This document shows, in pieces, positions 1-8,218 of a DNA stretch of 64,000 bases. A program made the translations under genes and the position numbers. The notes below the pieces were generated by a model, which had not been told where the DNA came from, did not search any database, and worked only from the letters and a program-made list of their open reading frames with translations. Numbering within the stretch: position 1 is the stretch's first letter; each line of letters begins with the position of its first letter. The stretch is from Mycobacterium avium subsp. avium (GTDB lineage: Bacteria > Actinomycetota > Actinomycetes > Mycobacteriales > Mycobacteriaceae), in the NCBI RefSeq assembly GCF_009741445.1, contig NZ_CP046507.1, positions 2,914,001-2,978,000 on the forward strand, written 5' to 3'.

Positions 1-140
1 TGGTGCCGGACACCACCTTCAAAGTAGACCTGCGCTTTTGGGCGGGCGGAAAGGAGGGGCGACTCCCGGTGGGCCGGGGATCGCGGTTCGCCGACCGGAG
101 GCCGCGGGCGGCGAACAGGCTGCGGCCATTGGGCTTCGTT

Positions 141-160
141 GCTATTTATACTATGATAGC
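141..160 (+). promoter_or_regulatory. Possible promoter/operator dyad upstream of the first P450
   Basis: GCTAT and ATAGC form a 5-bp inverted repeat around a 10-nt spacer that contains TATACT (147-152), a plausible -10 hexamer. It lies about 90 bp before the P450 start at 239. The rest of 1-238 shows no gene I can support. The dyad is short, so this is a weak call. Confidence 0.25.
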
Positions 161-238
161 GATATTCCGCTCGGTACCGACCCGCCGTGGACCCGCGCGC
201 GGCCCGCGCCACCGGTCCGTTTTCGCGTAAGGAGCGCT

Positions 239-1471
239 ATGCCGCTGAGCACTGGCCCGACCGGTCAACCCGTCGTACCGACGCTCGACTTCACCGGCGA
301 GACCAGCCCGTACCCGTTCTTCGAACACATGCGGCGCACCGACCCGGTCTGGCACGGCTCGCTGGCCGACGCCAGCCAGCTGCCCGAGGAACTGCGCCCC
401 GAGGACGAGTGGGTGCTGTTCGACTACGAGAGCGTGTCGCAGGCCTTCCGCGACGACCGGATCTTCAGCTCGCACAAGTACGACGAGACCATCGGCCTGG
501 TGATGGGCCACACCATCCTCGCGATGGGCGGCCGGGAACACCACGACCACCGCAACTTGGTGGCCAAGGCCTTTCGCGCCACCGCGCTGGAGCGCTGGGA
601 GCCGTCGGTCATCGGGCCGGTCTGCGAGCAACTGGTCGACGAGATCAAGAACGACGGCCACGCCGATTTGGTGAAGGCGGTGACATTCGAGTTCCCCACG
701 CGGATCATCTCGACGCTGCTCGGTCTGCCCGCCGAGGATCTCGACCTGTTCCGCCGGCTGTCGCTGGACCTGATCTCCATCCCCACCGACATCGAGGCCG
801 GCCTGAACGCCGCGACCGAGCTCTACGACTACTTCCTCAAACAGGTCGAGCAGCGCCGGCGCAAACCCACCGACGACATCATCGGCGACCTGGTGGCCGC
901 GGAGATCGACGGCGAAAAGCTCACCGATGAGGCCATCATCGCGTTCCTGCGGTTGCTGCTGCCCGCCGGGCTGGAGACCACCTACCGCTCCTCGGGCAAC
1001 CTGCTGTACCTGTTGCTGACCCACCCCGAGCAGTTGGCGATGGTCTATCGGGACCGGTCGTTGATACCGATGGCGATCGAGGAGGCCCTGCGGTTCGAGA
1101 CACCGCTGACCATGGTCACCCGGACCACCACCGAGGAGGTCGAAATCGGCGGCAAGACCATCCCGGCCAACGCCCAGATCGACATGTGCATGGGCTCGGC
1201 CAATCGCGACGAGACCCGCTGGACCGATCCCAACGCCTTCGACATCCGCCGGCCCCGCCAGGCCCACATCGCCTTCGCCGGGGGCATCCACATGTGCCTG
1301 GGCATGCATTTGGCGCGACTGGAAACCCGGGTGATGTTGAACAGCCTGTTCGACCGGGTGCGGGATTTGGCGTTCGTGCCCGACGACGGAACCGGCGAGG
1401 AGTCCAAGATCGTCGGGCTCACCTTCCGCTCCCCCAACAAGCTTCCCGTCACGTTCGCGCCCGCCGCATGA
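239..1471 (+). CDS. Cytochrome P450 (soluble class I bacterial type)
   Basis: This encodes a 410-residue heme monooxygenase that would hydroxylate a hydrophobic substrate using electrons from a ferredoxin. Visible marks are the I-helix motif PAGLETT (Glu in place of the usual Asp), the ExxR Glu/Arg in EEALRFE, and the heme-ligand loop FAGGIHMCLG with its Cys. The ATG at 239 is chosen because AAGGAG (229-234) sits just upstream; longer in-frame versions have no such site. The stop overlaps the ATG of the alcohol dehydrogenase by 4 nt, so the two are translationally coupled. It is clearly a paralogue of the P450 at 19022 (shared DIIGDLV, EIDGEKL and LRLLLPAGLETTYRSSGN blocks). The substrate is unknown. 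Confidence 0.95.
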   Translation: MPLSTGPTGQPVVPTLDFTGETSPYPFFEHMRRTDPVWHGSLADASQLPEELRPEDEWVLFDYESVSQAFRDDRIFSSHKYDETIGLVMGHTILAMGGREHHDHRNLVAKAFRATALERWEPSVIGPVCEQLVDEIKNDGHADLVKAVTFEFPTRIISTLLGLPAEDLDLFRRLSLDLISIPTDIEAGLNAATELYDYFLKQVEQRRRKPTDDIIGDLVAAEIDGEKLTDEAIIAFLRLLLPAGLETTYRSSGNLLYLLLTHPEQLAMVYRDRSLIPMAIEEALRFETPLTMVTRTTTEEVEIGGKTIPANAQIDMCMGSANRDETRWTDPNAFDIRRPRQAHIAFAGGIHMCLGMHLARLETRVMLNSLFDRVRDLAFVPDDGTGEESKIVGLTFRSPNKLPVTFAPAA

Positions 1472-2625
1472 AAAGCCGGGCAGCGATCCTGCATGACGTC
1501 GGCGGCCCTTGGTCGGTCGAGGAGTTCGAGCTGGACCCGCCGCGCGCCGGGGAGGTCCTGGTGCAGATGGCCGCCGCCGGTTTGTGCCACTCCGACGACC
1601 ACATCCTCAAGGGCGACATGTCGGCGCCCAACGAGGTGATGCGATCGCTGGGGCTGCCCACCATGTTCCCCACCATCGGCGGCCACGAGGGTTCGGGCAT
1701 CGTGCGCGAGGTGGGTGAGGGCGTCACCGATTTCGCGCCGGGCGATCACGTGGTGATGTCGTTCGTCGCCGTGTGCGGCCAATGCCGTTGGTGCGCAAGC
1801 GGAATGGAGTACCTCTGCGACGTGGGCATCGGCACCATGATCCCTGGGATGCCCACCGACGGCACCTTCCGCCACCACACGGCCGGCGGCGGCAACCTCG
1901 GCCACATCGCGAAGATCGGCGCCTTCGCCGAACACACTGTGGTGTCGACGAATTCGCTGGTGAAGATCGAGCAGCAGTTGCCGCTGGCGCCGAGCGCGCT
2001 GCTGTCCTGCGCCATCCCGACCGGCTACGGCTCGGCCGCCAACCGGGCCGGGGTGTGCGGCGGGGACGCCGTGGTGGTGATCGGCGCCGGCGGCATCGGC
2101 ACCGGAGCCATCCAGGGCGCCCGGATCAGCGGTGCCGCGCAGATCGTCGCGGTCGACCCGGTGGAGTTCAAGCAGAAGTCGGCGCTGCGGTTCGGCGCCA
2201 CGCACAGCGTGGCGACCATCGCCGAGGCCCTGGACCTGGTGCGGGACTTGACTTATGGGGTGATGGCCGACGCGGTGGTGGTCTCGCCGTCGTTGATCAC
2301 CGCCGACGACGTGCGCGACGCGCTGAAGCTGACCCGCAAGGGCGGAACCTGTGTGCTCACCGGCATGACGTCGCAGTTGACCCGGTCGGTCAACATCGAG
2401 CTGCAGGACTTCATCCTGATGAACAAGACACTGGCGGGCACCATCTTCGGCTCGTGCAACCCCAGGGCCGACATCGCCCGGCTGGCCAGGCTCTATCAGA
2501 CCGGTCAGCTGCAGCTCGACGAGATGATCACCAAGCGCTATCGTCTGGACGAGGTCAACGACGCCTACGACGACCTGCTCAACGGCAAAATCGTGCGGGG
2601 CATCATCGATTTCGGGATCGCCTGA
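1468..2625 (+). CDS. NDMA-dependent (mycofactocin-type) zinc alcohol dehydrogenase
   Basis: A 385-residue medium-chain dehydrogenase. It shows the catalytic-zinc CHSDD motif near residue 37, GHEGSG, a structural-zinc loop with four cysteines (CGQCRWCASGMEYLC) and the nucleotide fold GAGGIGTGAIQGA. The overall pattern matches the NDMA-dependent family, in which NAD stays bound and is thought to be recycled by mycofactocin. It starts inside the P450 stop codon (ATGA), so it probably oxidises the alcohol made by that P450. A mycofactocin-coupled SDR occurs at 53676. The substrate is inferred only from context. Confidence 0.9.
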   Translation: MKSRAAILHDVGGPWSVEEFELDPPRAGEVLVQMAAAGLCHSDDHILKGDMSAPNEVMRSLGLPTMFPTIGGHEGSGIVREVGEGVTDFAPGDHVVMSFVAVCGQCRWCASGMEYLCDVGIGTMIPGMPTDGTFRHHTAGGGNLGHIAKIGAFAEHTVVSTNSLVKIEQQLPLAPSALLSCAIPTGYGSAANRAGVCGGDAVVVIGAGGIGTGAIQGARISGAAQIVAVDPVEFKQKSALRFGATHSVATIAEALDLVRDLTYGVMADAVVVSPSLITADDVRDALKLTRKGGTCVLTGMTSQLTRSVNIELQDFILMNKTLAGTIFGSCNPRADIARLARLYQTGQLQLDEMITKRYRLDEVNDAYDDLLNGKIVRGIIDFGIA

Positions 2626-2632
2626 GCGCGGC

Positions 2633-4537
2633 CTAAATCTTGATCGCGGGGAACAGCCTGCTGAGGTTCCACAGCCGGTCTCTGCGCGCCGACAGACACG
2701 AGATCGCCAGTGCGACGGCCGTTATCGCGGCCAGCACGATGATCGCCTGCCACAGTCGGGCGTCGATGCCGCCGAGGATGAGCTGCCGGAGTCCGTTGAC
2801 ACCGTACGTCATCGGGTCGAAGCGGTGCAGGACCTGGAACGGCCGAGACGTGGTTTCCACGGGATACATCCCGCCCGCGCTGACGAGCTGCAGCATGAGC
2901 AGGGCCATGATCAGCACCCGGCCCACCGCCGGACCGACAAGAGCGTTGATCGCCTGCGTCGCGGCCACGAACGCGGCGGAAATCAGCACCATGAACCCCA
3001 GCATCGCCACCGGGTGGACGGCGTGCATGCCGAGGGCGAACCGGACCACACAGTAGAGAACGACGGCCTGGAACAGCGCGATCGCAGCGGCGGGCAGGTA
3101 GCTGGCGAGCACCACGCGGATCGCGATCACCTCCGCGGCGATCGCACGATATTGCAAGGGCCGCAACACCATCCACAGCACCAAGGCGCCGAAGAACAGG
3201 GCGAGGGTGAGGAAGAACGGGGCCATACCGGTGCCGAAGTTGGGCGCGGCGTTCTCATGGGAAGCCTCGAGTTGCACCGGGCCGCCGATGGTGTCGGCGA
3301 CCGCTTCCTTTTGCTGGGTGGTCCAGTTCGGCACCTGCCTGGCGCCCTCGGCGAGTTTCGTCGCCAGCTCGGCCGATCCCGCTTTGAGTTGGCCGGCGCC
3401 GTCGTCGAGCTTGGCGATGCCGCCGGCCAATTCGGCGTTACCGGTGGCGACTTGCTGCGCCCCGTCGCGCAGCTGGGTGAGCTTGTTGGTCAGCTCCTGG
3501 CCCTTGCCGCCGAGCTGATCGAGCGCCGACGCGAGCGGACTGCCCGGGGTCCGCAACCCCGAAGTCATGGCGATCGCCGCGTTCTGCGCATCGGTGAGCT
3601 GCTGGCGGATCTGGGGCGTGAACTGGTGACCCCGGAGTTGATCCTGGATGCCGCGCAGGTTGTTCGCCAGCGGATCCGCTCGCGCGGAGAGCTGGTCGAT
3701 CACCGACGTCAGCGAGCTCGCGGCGGCGTCCTGCGCCGCGGCGATGGCGCCGAGCTGATCGTTGGCCTGCGCGAGCGCGGTGGCGCCCTGCTGCAATTGC
3801 TCTGTGCTGCCGCCGATCTGCGATACCGCCTTGGTCACCGCGAGCAGCGGGTCGGTGGCCTGGTTGATTCCGTCGGACAGTTGCTTGGCGCCGGCGGCGA
3901 GCGTCGCCGAGCCGGTCCGCGCACTGTCCAGGCCGGCTGCCAGCTGACCGGCGCCGTCGTCGAGTCGGGCCGCCCCGTCTGCGGCCTGCTTGATACCCGA
4001 TCCGGACGAAACCACCACCGACAGCATCTGATTGACGGCCTGTCCCGAGATCCGGCTGGAGACGGCGTTGAGTACCTGCTCGATGGCGGTACGACCGATG
4101 CTCGTCGAGATGTAGTTGTTGGCGTCGTTGTAGACGGCAATCAGGTTGGCCTTCTTGGGCTGCCCGGTCACCGGCGACGCGATCGCCGCGCTGAAGTCCG
4201 GCGGCAGCTCGACCATGAAGTAGTACTTGCCGTGGTCGACTCCGTTGCGTGCCTCCGGTAAGTCCACGACGTGCCAGTCCAGGCTGCCGTCGGCGGTCAG
4301 ACTCTTGGCGATCTCCGCACCGGCGTTGAACTGCTGGCCGGACACGACGGCGCCCCGGTCGGAGTTGACCAGCGCCACCGGCATCTTGTTGGTGTGGCCG
4401 AAGGGATCCCAGAAGGCCCACAGGTACAGCGCCCCGTACACCAGGGGAAGCAGCATCAGCACGACGATGGCCGCGCGCGTCAATCGGCTACGCCGGAAGC
4501 GTTTGATCTCTGAGCCAAAGGCGAGTCCAGCCAGCAT
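2633..4537 (-). CDS. YhgE/Pip-type membrane protein (ABC-2-like permease)
   Basis: A 634-residue membrane protein. One TM segment near residues 20-42 is followed by a large extracytoplasmic region rich in repeats of the form LxxGAxQLxxG (residues ~175-400, probably coiled coil). About five TM segments follow in the last 190 residues, including the PFFLTLALFFGALVLWMVL stretch. This is the architecture of the YhgE/Pip family, linked to export or envelope functions. It starts 3 nt after the ATPase-like gene, which follows the tetR gene, so the three form an operon under the operators at 5857-5893. The exported substrate is unknown. Confidence 0.85.
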   Translation of the reverse strand: MLAGLAFGSEIKRFRRSRLTRAAIVVLMLLPLVYGALYLWAFWDPFGHTNKMPVALVNSDRGAVVSGQQFNAGAEIAKSLTADGSLDWHVVDLPEARNGVDHGKYYFMVELPPDFSAAIASPVTGQPKKANLIAVYNDANNYISTSIGRTAIEQVLNAVSSRISGQAVNQMLSVVVSSGSGIKQAADGAARLDDGAGQLAAGLDSARTGSATLAAGAKQLSDGINQATDPLLAVTKAVSQIGGSTEQLQQGATALAQANDQLGAIAAAQDAAASSLTSVIDQLSARADPLANNLRGIQDQLRGHQFTPQIRQQLTDAQNAAIAMTSGLRTPGSPLASALDQLGGKGQELTNKLTQLRDGAQQVATGNAELAGGIAKLDDGAGQLKAGSAELATKLAEGARQVPNWTTQQKEAVADTIGGPVQLEASHENAAPNFGTGMAPFFLTLALFFGALVLWMVLRPLQYRAIAAEVIAIRVVLASYLPAAAIALFQAVVLYCVVRFALGMHAVHPVAMLGFMVLISAAFVAATQAINALVGPAVGRVLIMALLMLQLVSAGGMYPVETTSRPFQVLHRFDPMTYGVNGLRQLILGGIDARLWQAIIVLAAITAVALAISCLSARRDRLWNLSRLFPAIKI

Positions 4538-4540
4538 CTT

Positions 4541-5218
4541 TCAGTCCTCCCCGGTCGGGATGCGGTGATCGTGGAGTTCGTGGTCGGGCGCGTCGGCGCC
4601 GAGCGGGTTGGTCACCCCGACGACGACGGTGCGCTGCCTCGCGATCGCGCCGAGCCGCTCGGCCGCGATCGCTCGTCGGGAGTTGTCACGAACCTGTTCG
4701 AGGTCGCCGACCACCAGAATCGGACGGTTCGACAGCAACGCCAGCGTGATCCGCAGCAGGAACAGTTCGAGGTCCGACAGTTCGACGACGTAGGTGTTGT
4801 CGGATGGCGGGGCCATGTCGCCGAAGACCTCGGTGAGCTCGGCCGGGCGCGATTGCAGCGGCACCGACGAGTACCAGGGCGCCAGCCACCGGCGTTGCTC
4901 GGCGAGCACGGTCCCCACGGTCACCGAATCCTCCAGATCGTCGATGCCTTCGAACGCCGCGATGGAGCAGTGCCGGCGGATCGCGCGCGGAGTTGTTTCG
5001 CCGAGGACGGTGAGCGTGCCGTGGCTGGGCTTGAACCGTCCCGCGAGCGTCAACAGCAGTGTGGTCTGCCCCGGTCCGCCGGGCATCTGAATCGCGTGAA
5101 AGCCCGGCGTCAGGGCCAGGTCGACCCCCGAGAACAGGGGCCCGTGCTCGCCGTCGACCCCCAATCCGGCGGCGGTGATCACCGGTGCGACGTCGTCCGG
5201 TTCGTTGTTGGCATCCAT
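4541..5218 (-). CDS. Degenerate ABC-type ATPase subunit, partner of the YhgE/Pip protein
   Basis: 225 residues with an ABC-ATPase fold. The Walker A region reads MPGGPGQTT, so the invariant Lys is Gln. The signature is LSDLE instead of LSGGQ, and Walker B (ILVVGDLEQ) lacks the adjacent DE pair. The start chosen is the ATG with GAGGGA upstream; an ATG at 5236 is possible. It lies between tetR and the membrane protein with 3-nt spacing to the latter, so they probably work together. With these residues missing it may bind but not hydrolyse ATP, and its role may be structural. See findings. Confidence 0.75.
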   Translation of the reverse strand: MDANNEPDDVAPVITAAGLGVDGEHGPLFSGVDLALTPGFHAIQMPGGPGQTTLLLTLAGRFKPSHGTLTVLGETTPRAIRRHCSIAAFEGIDDLEDSVTVGTVLAEQRRWLAPWYSSVPLQSRPAELTEVFGDMAPPSDNTYVVELSDLELFLLRITLALLSNRPILVVGDLEQVRDNSRRAIAAERLGAIARQRTVVVGVTNPLGADAPDHELHDHRIPTGED

Positions 5219-5241
5219 GGTGTGGCTTTCCCTCATCACCG

Positions 5242-5847
5242 TCAGACCGGTACCGATTCCAGCAGCGCGGTGATCAGCTGGGCGAGCAGGTCGGGGTTGA
5301 TGGTTCCCGGGCGCAGCACCTCTTCCATCGCCACGCCCAGGTTGAGGGTGACGACGAGCTGGGCGATGTCGGTCAGCCGCCGGTCGCCCGGCACGGTGTC
5401 GGTCGACTCGACGATGTGCAGGGCCTGGTCGGCCGCGGCGCGGCGGCGCTCGATCAGGCGTTCCCGAAGCTGCGGATCGCGCTGGGCGCGCAGCCAGTAC
5501 TCGACGAGCAGCACGTAGTAGTCGGAATGGTCGCGGACCGAGTCGAGCACCGACCGGCTCACCTCGCGCGCGGCCGCAGTGGTGTCGCCGGCGCTGCGGT
5601 CCAGCGCTATCGCGATCTGCTGCCCGCGCAGCTCGAACTCGCGGTCGAGCAGGGCCAGGAACAGCTCGTCCTTGGACTCGAAGTTGGAATAGACCGCTCC
5701 CTTGGTGAACCCCGCGGCCTGACCGATCGCGTCGATGGTGGCCCCGGCGAAGCCCTCGGCCGCGAACACCTTCGCCGCCGCATCCAGGATCCGGTCGCGA
5801 ACCTCGCCGCGGGTGGGGCGGCTGCGAAGCGGTTTGACGGGCGACAT
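5242..5847 (-). CDS. TetR-family transcriptional regulator, probably autoregulated
   Basis: About 201 residues. The N-terminal HTH matches TetR (RDRILDAAAKVFAAEGFAG, then IGQAAGFTKGAVYSNFESKDELF) and the C-terminal ligand domain is variable. I prefer the ATG at 5847: an alternative ATG at 5859 falls inside the first of two operator-like dyads, which a coding start would have to overlap. It is the first gene of an operon with the degenerate ATPase and the YhgE/Pip protein and probably represses it. The inducer is unknown. Confidence 0.9.
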   Translation of the reverse strand: MSPVKPLRSRPTRGEVRDRILDAAAKVFAAEGFAGATIDAIGQAAGFTKGAVYSNFESKDELFLALLDREFELRGQQIAIALDRSAGDTTAAAREVSRSVLDSVRDHSDYYVLLVEYWLRAQRDPQLRERLIERRRAAADQALHIVESTDTVPGDRRLTDIAQLVVTLNLGVAMEEVLRPGTINPDLLAQLITALLESVPV

Positions 5848-5856
5848 GCCCAGCAG

Positions 5857-5893
5857 CATACCGGCCAGTATCGGATAGATACCAGCGAGTATC
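5857..5893 (-). promoter_or_regulatory. Tandem TetR operators
   Basis: Two dyads lie side by side in front of tetR: ATACCGGCCAGTAT (5858-5871) and GATACCAGCGAGTATC (5878-5893). Each is an inverted repeat of (G)ATAC around a 6-nt spacer. Their centres are about 21 bp apart, two helical turns, so two dimers could bind the same DNA face. This supports autoregulation by the adjacent TetR protein. The motif differs from the island-wide 19-bp palindrome. Confidence 0.7.
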
Positions 5894-5934
5894 GAAGATC
5901 ACCCGGGCGGTCCTCCGCCGACCCCGGGAGCTCG

Positions 5935-6759
5935 TCAGCCGAGCCTGGCCGCGGTGCGCTCCCACAGCTCGGCGGCCAATCGCGGATCGTCCGCCAGGCG
6001 AGTGGTTTTGCCGATCTTGCGCTTGGCGTAGTACGCGCCGGACGTCCACTCCGAAACGGACGGGCTCGACGCCAGCCGCACCAAGGGGTCGGCGCCCTGG
6101 TCCGGGCTCGAGATGAACAGCGCCGCCGGGGTGTACCGCTGCATGAACACCAGAAATCGCGAACCCGAGGCGATGCCGATGTTGGAGTTGACGTTGCCGG
6201 GATGCACGGCCGCAACGGAAAGGCCGCGCGCGTGGTAGCGCCGGTGTAATTCCTTGGTGAACAACACGATTGCCAGCTTCGAGTACGCGTAAGCGACGGC
6301 GGGCCTGCGGTTGGCGGTGTTCTCCAGGTCGTCGACGGTGGCACGGAGGATCAGCTTGTGCGAGGAGCTGGTCGTGTTGACGACCGTGGCCCGGGACTCC
6401 AGCAGCACATCCAGCAACTGGGTGGTCAACAGGAACGGCGCCAGGTAGTTGACCTGATAGGTGCGTTCGTAGCCGTCGGCCGTCAGCTCGATCCTGCTGG
6501 CCACCCCGCCCGCGTTGTTGAGCAACACGTCGATGCGCGGGTATTGCGCACGCATCTTGTCCGCCAGCGCCCGCACCTGGGACAGGTCGGCGTAATCGAC
6601 GACGAAGTGATCGGCGCCCAATTCGGCGGCCACCGCGGCGGTCTTGGTTTGGGAGCGGCCGACCACGACGATCCGGTCGCCGGCGCGGCTGAGGCGACGA
6701 GCCGCGGCCGCGCCGATGCCGTCGCTGGCGCCCGTGATGACAATCGTCCTGCGCGTCAT
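5935..6759 (-). CDS. Short-chain dehydrogenase/reductase (retinol-dehydrogenase-like)
   Basis: 274 residues. The Rossmann motif TGASDGIG is at residues ~10-17, followed by NNAG, TSSSHK and the catalytic YAYSK. The long C-terminal part fits the WWOX/retinol-dehydrogenase-like branch, which acts on lipid alcohols or ketones using NAD(P). It follows the P450 at 6817-8052 on the same strand with a 57-nt gap, so the pair could hydroxylate and then oxidise one substrate. The specific substrate cannot be read from the sequence. Confidence 0.85.
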   Translation of the reverse strand: MTRRTIVITGASDGIGAAAARRLSRAGDRIVVVGRSQTKTAAVAAELGADHFVVDYADLSQVRALADKMRAQYPRIDVLLNNAGGVASRIELTADGYERTYQVNYLAPFLLTTQLLDVLLESRATVVNTTSSSHKLILRATVDDLENTANRRPAVAYAYSKLAIVLFTKELHRRYHARGLSVAAVHPGNVNSNIGIASGSRFLVFMQRYTPAALFISSPDQGADPLVRLASSPSVSEWTSGAYYAKRKIGKTTRLADDPRLAAELWERTAARLG

Positions 6760-6816
6760 TGCCAGACCTCCACCGGGAGTGTAGCGATCACGCAGCGGTG
6801 GCGGCCTGACCCCGAC

Positions 6817-8052
6817 TCACGCCAGCGAATACCGCACCGGCAGGTGCTTGAGACCGCCGACGAAGGTGGTGGCCACCAGCTCCGGATCACCGGTCAGCTC
6901 AATGGATTTCAGCCGGGGCAGCAGCTCGGTGAAGAAACTGTTGACCTCCATGCGGGCCAGCGCCGCACCCATGCAGAAGTGCACGCCGTAGCCGAAGGCC
7001 AGATGCTTGTTGGGGTCGCGCCCGACGTCGAAGCGGAACGGCTCGTCGAACACGTCCTCGTCGCGGTTCGCCGAGACGTAGGACAGCAGCACGGATTCGC
7101 CCGCGGCGATGGGCACTCCACGCACCACGGTGTCTTTGGCGGCGGTGCGCATGAACTCCTTGACCGGGGTGACCCAGCGGATCATCTCCTCGGTGGCCAG
7201 CGGCATCAGGTCGAGGTTGTCGCGCAGCCGCTGCAGCTGGTCGGGGTTCTCGATGAGTGCCTGCAGGCCACCGGAGATGGTGGCGCTGGTGGTGTCGTGG
7301 CCGGCGGTGGCGACGATCAGGTAGTAGGAGACGGTGTCGATGTCCGAGAGCGGTTCGCCGTCAACCCGGGCGTTGGCGATCGCCGACGCGAGATCCTCGG
7401 TCGGATGCTCGCGGCGCGCGGCGGTGACACCGTTGAAGTAGCCGAACATGTCCAGCAGCGCCGGCAGCTGATCCTCGTTGGAGCTGCCGCGCTTGAATTC
7501 CGAGTCGTCGCTGCCGAACAGCTCCTGGGTCAGTTTGAGCATCCGGGGGAAGTCGGCCTCCGGCAGGCCCAGCAGCGACATGATCACGTAGAGGGGGTAA
7601 TTGACCGCGACCTCCTGGACGAAGTCGCATTCCGGTCCGGCCGCCAGCATCTTGTCGACGTAGATCTTGGCCAGCTCGTCGACGCGAACCTTCAACGCCC
7701 GCATCGCCTTTGGCCGGAACCAGTCCGAGCCGATGGCGCGCACCACCCGGTGCTGGGGGTCGTCCATGTGGATCAGGGTGCGCACCCCCGCGGCGGCCTG
7801 CATCTCGTCGCCCTCGGCGGTCGTCAGCACCGGGCGCGGCCAGTTGGTGAACAGCATGTTCTCCCGCTCGATGTCCATGACGTCGGCGTGTTTGGTGATC
7901 GCCCAGAACGGCTTGTAGTTCGGCACCTCCACCCAGGACACCGGGGCGTTGGCGCGCAGGTGGGTCAGTGCCGCATGCAGTCGCTGCTCGTCGGTGTAGG
8001 CCATCGGATCGGCCAGCAACTTGGCGGCCTCGTCCATCGTGGTTGTGCTCAC
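6817..8052 (-). CDS. Cytochrome P450
   Basis: 411 residues. Canonical I-helix ATAGHDTTSA, ExxR in ATEEMIRW, and heme loop FGYGVHFCMG with the Cys ligand. The GTG start at 8052 is chosen because GAGGAG lies 8 nt upstream; an ATG five codons downstream has no better site. It is not closely related to the P450s at 239 and 19022, so the island has at least two P450 types. Its promoter region, shared with the divergent carboxyltransferase, holds a variant of the 19-bp palindrome. Confidence 0.95.
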   Translation of the reverse strand: MSTTTMDEAAKLLADPMAYTDEQRLHAALTHLRANAPVSWVEVPNYKPFWAITKHADVMDIERENMLFTNWPRPVLTTAEGDEMQAAAGVRTLIHMDDPQHRVVRAIGSDWFRPKAMRALKVRVDELAKIYVDKMLAAGPECDFVQEVAVNYPLYVIMSLLGLPEADFPRMLKLTQELFGSDDSEFKRGSSNEDQLPALLDMFGYFNGVTAARREHPTEDLASAIANARVDGEPLSDIDTVSYYLIVATAGHDTTSATISGGLQALIENPDQLQRLRDNLDLMPLATEEMIRWVTPVKEFMRTAAKDTVVRGVPIAAGESVLLSYVSANRDEDVFDEPFRFDVGRDPNKHLAFGYGVHFCMGAALARMEVNSFFTELLPRLKSIELTGDPELVATTFVGGLKHLPVRYSLA

Positions 8053-8127
8053 TGGTGCAACTCCTCGATCCGGGATGCTCGGTGCCGCCGACCTCGAGAC
8101 GGCCGGGGTCAGGCATGCGGGTAACTT

Positions 8128-8146
8128 TACAGTAAGCAATCCAGTA
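8128..8146 (+). promoter_or_regulatory. Island palindrome, site 1 (divergent P450 / carboxyltransferase promoter)
   Basis: TACAGTAAGCAATCCAGTA matches the best palindrome at 18950 (TACTGTAATAATTACAGTA) at 14 of 19 positions by my count. It lies between the divergent starts at 8052 (minus) and 8219 (plus), where an operator for both genes would sit. Confidence 0.55.
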
Positions 8147-8218
8147 TGTGACCCTGCAGATCTGCGGCCCGCCCCCGACTGGTCGCGCGACGAATCCTCT
8201 ATGAGGTAGGACATAGGC

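Noticed and set aside
149..164. Island palindrome in front of the first P450
   Set aside because: TACTATGATAGCGATA shares only the left TACT and scattered bases; a promoter is more likely.
146..1309. Long ORFs opposite the P450 and most other genes
   Set aside because: Typical shadows of high-GC coding regions, with Arg/Gly/Ala-rich or His/Val/Asp-rich composition and no domain pattern.
5848..5859. Upstream ATG (5859) as the tetR start
   Set aside because: It lies in the first operator dyad; the ATG at 5847 avoids this and gives a normal-length protein.
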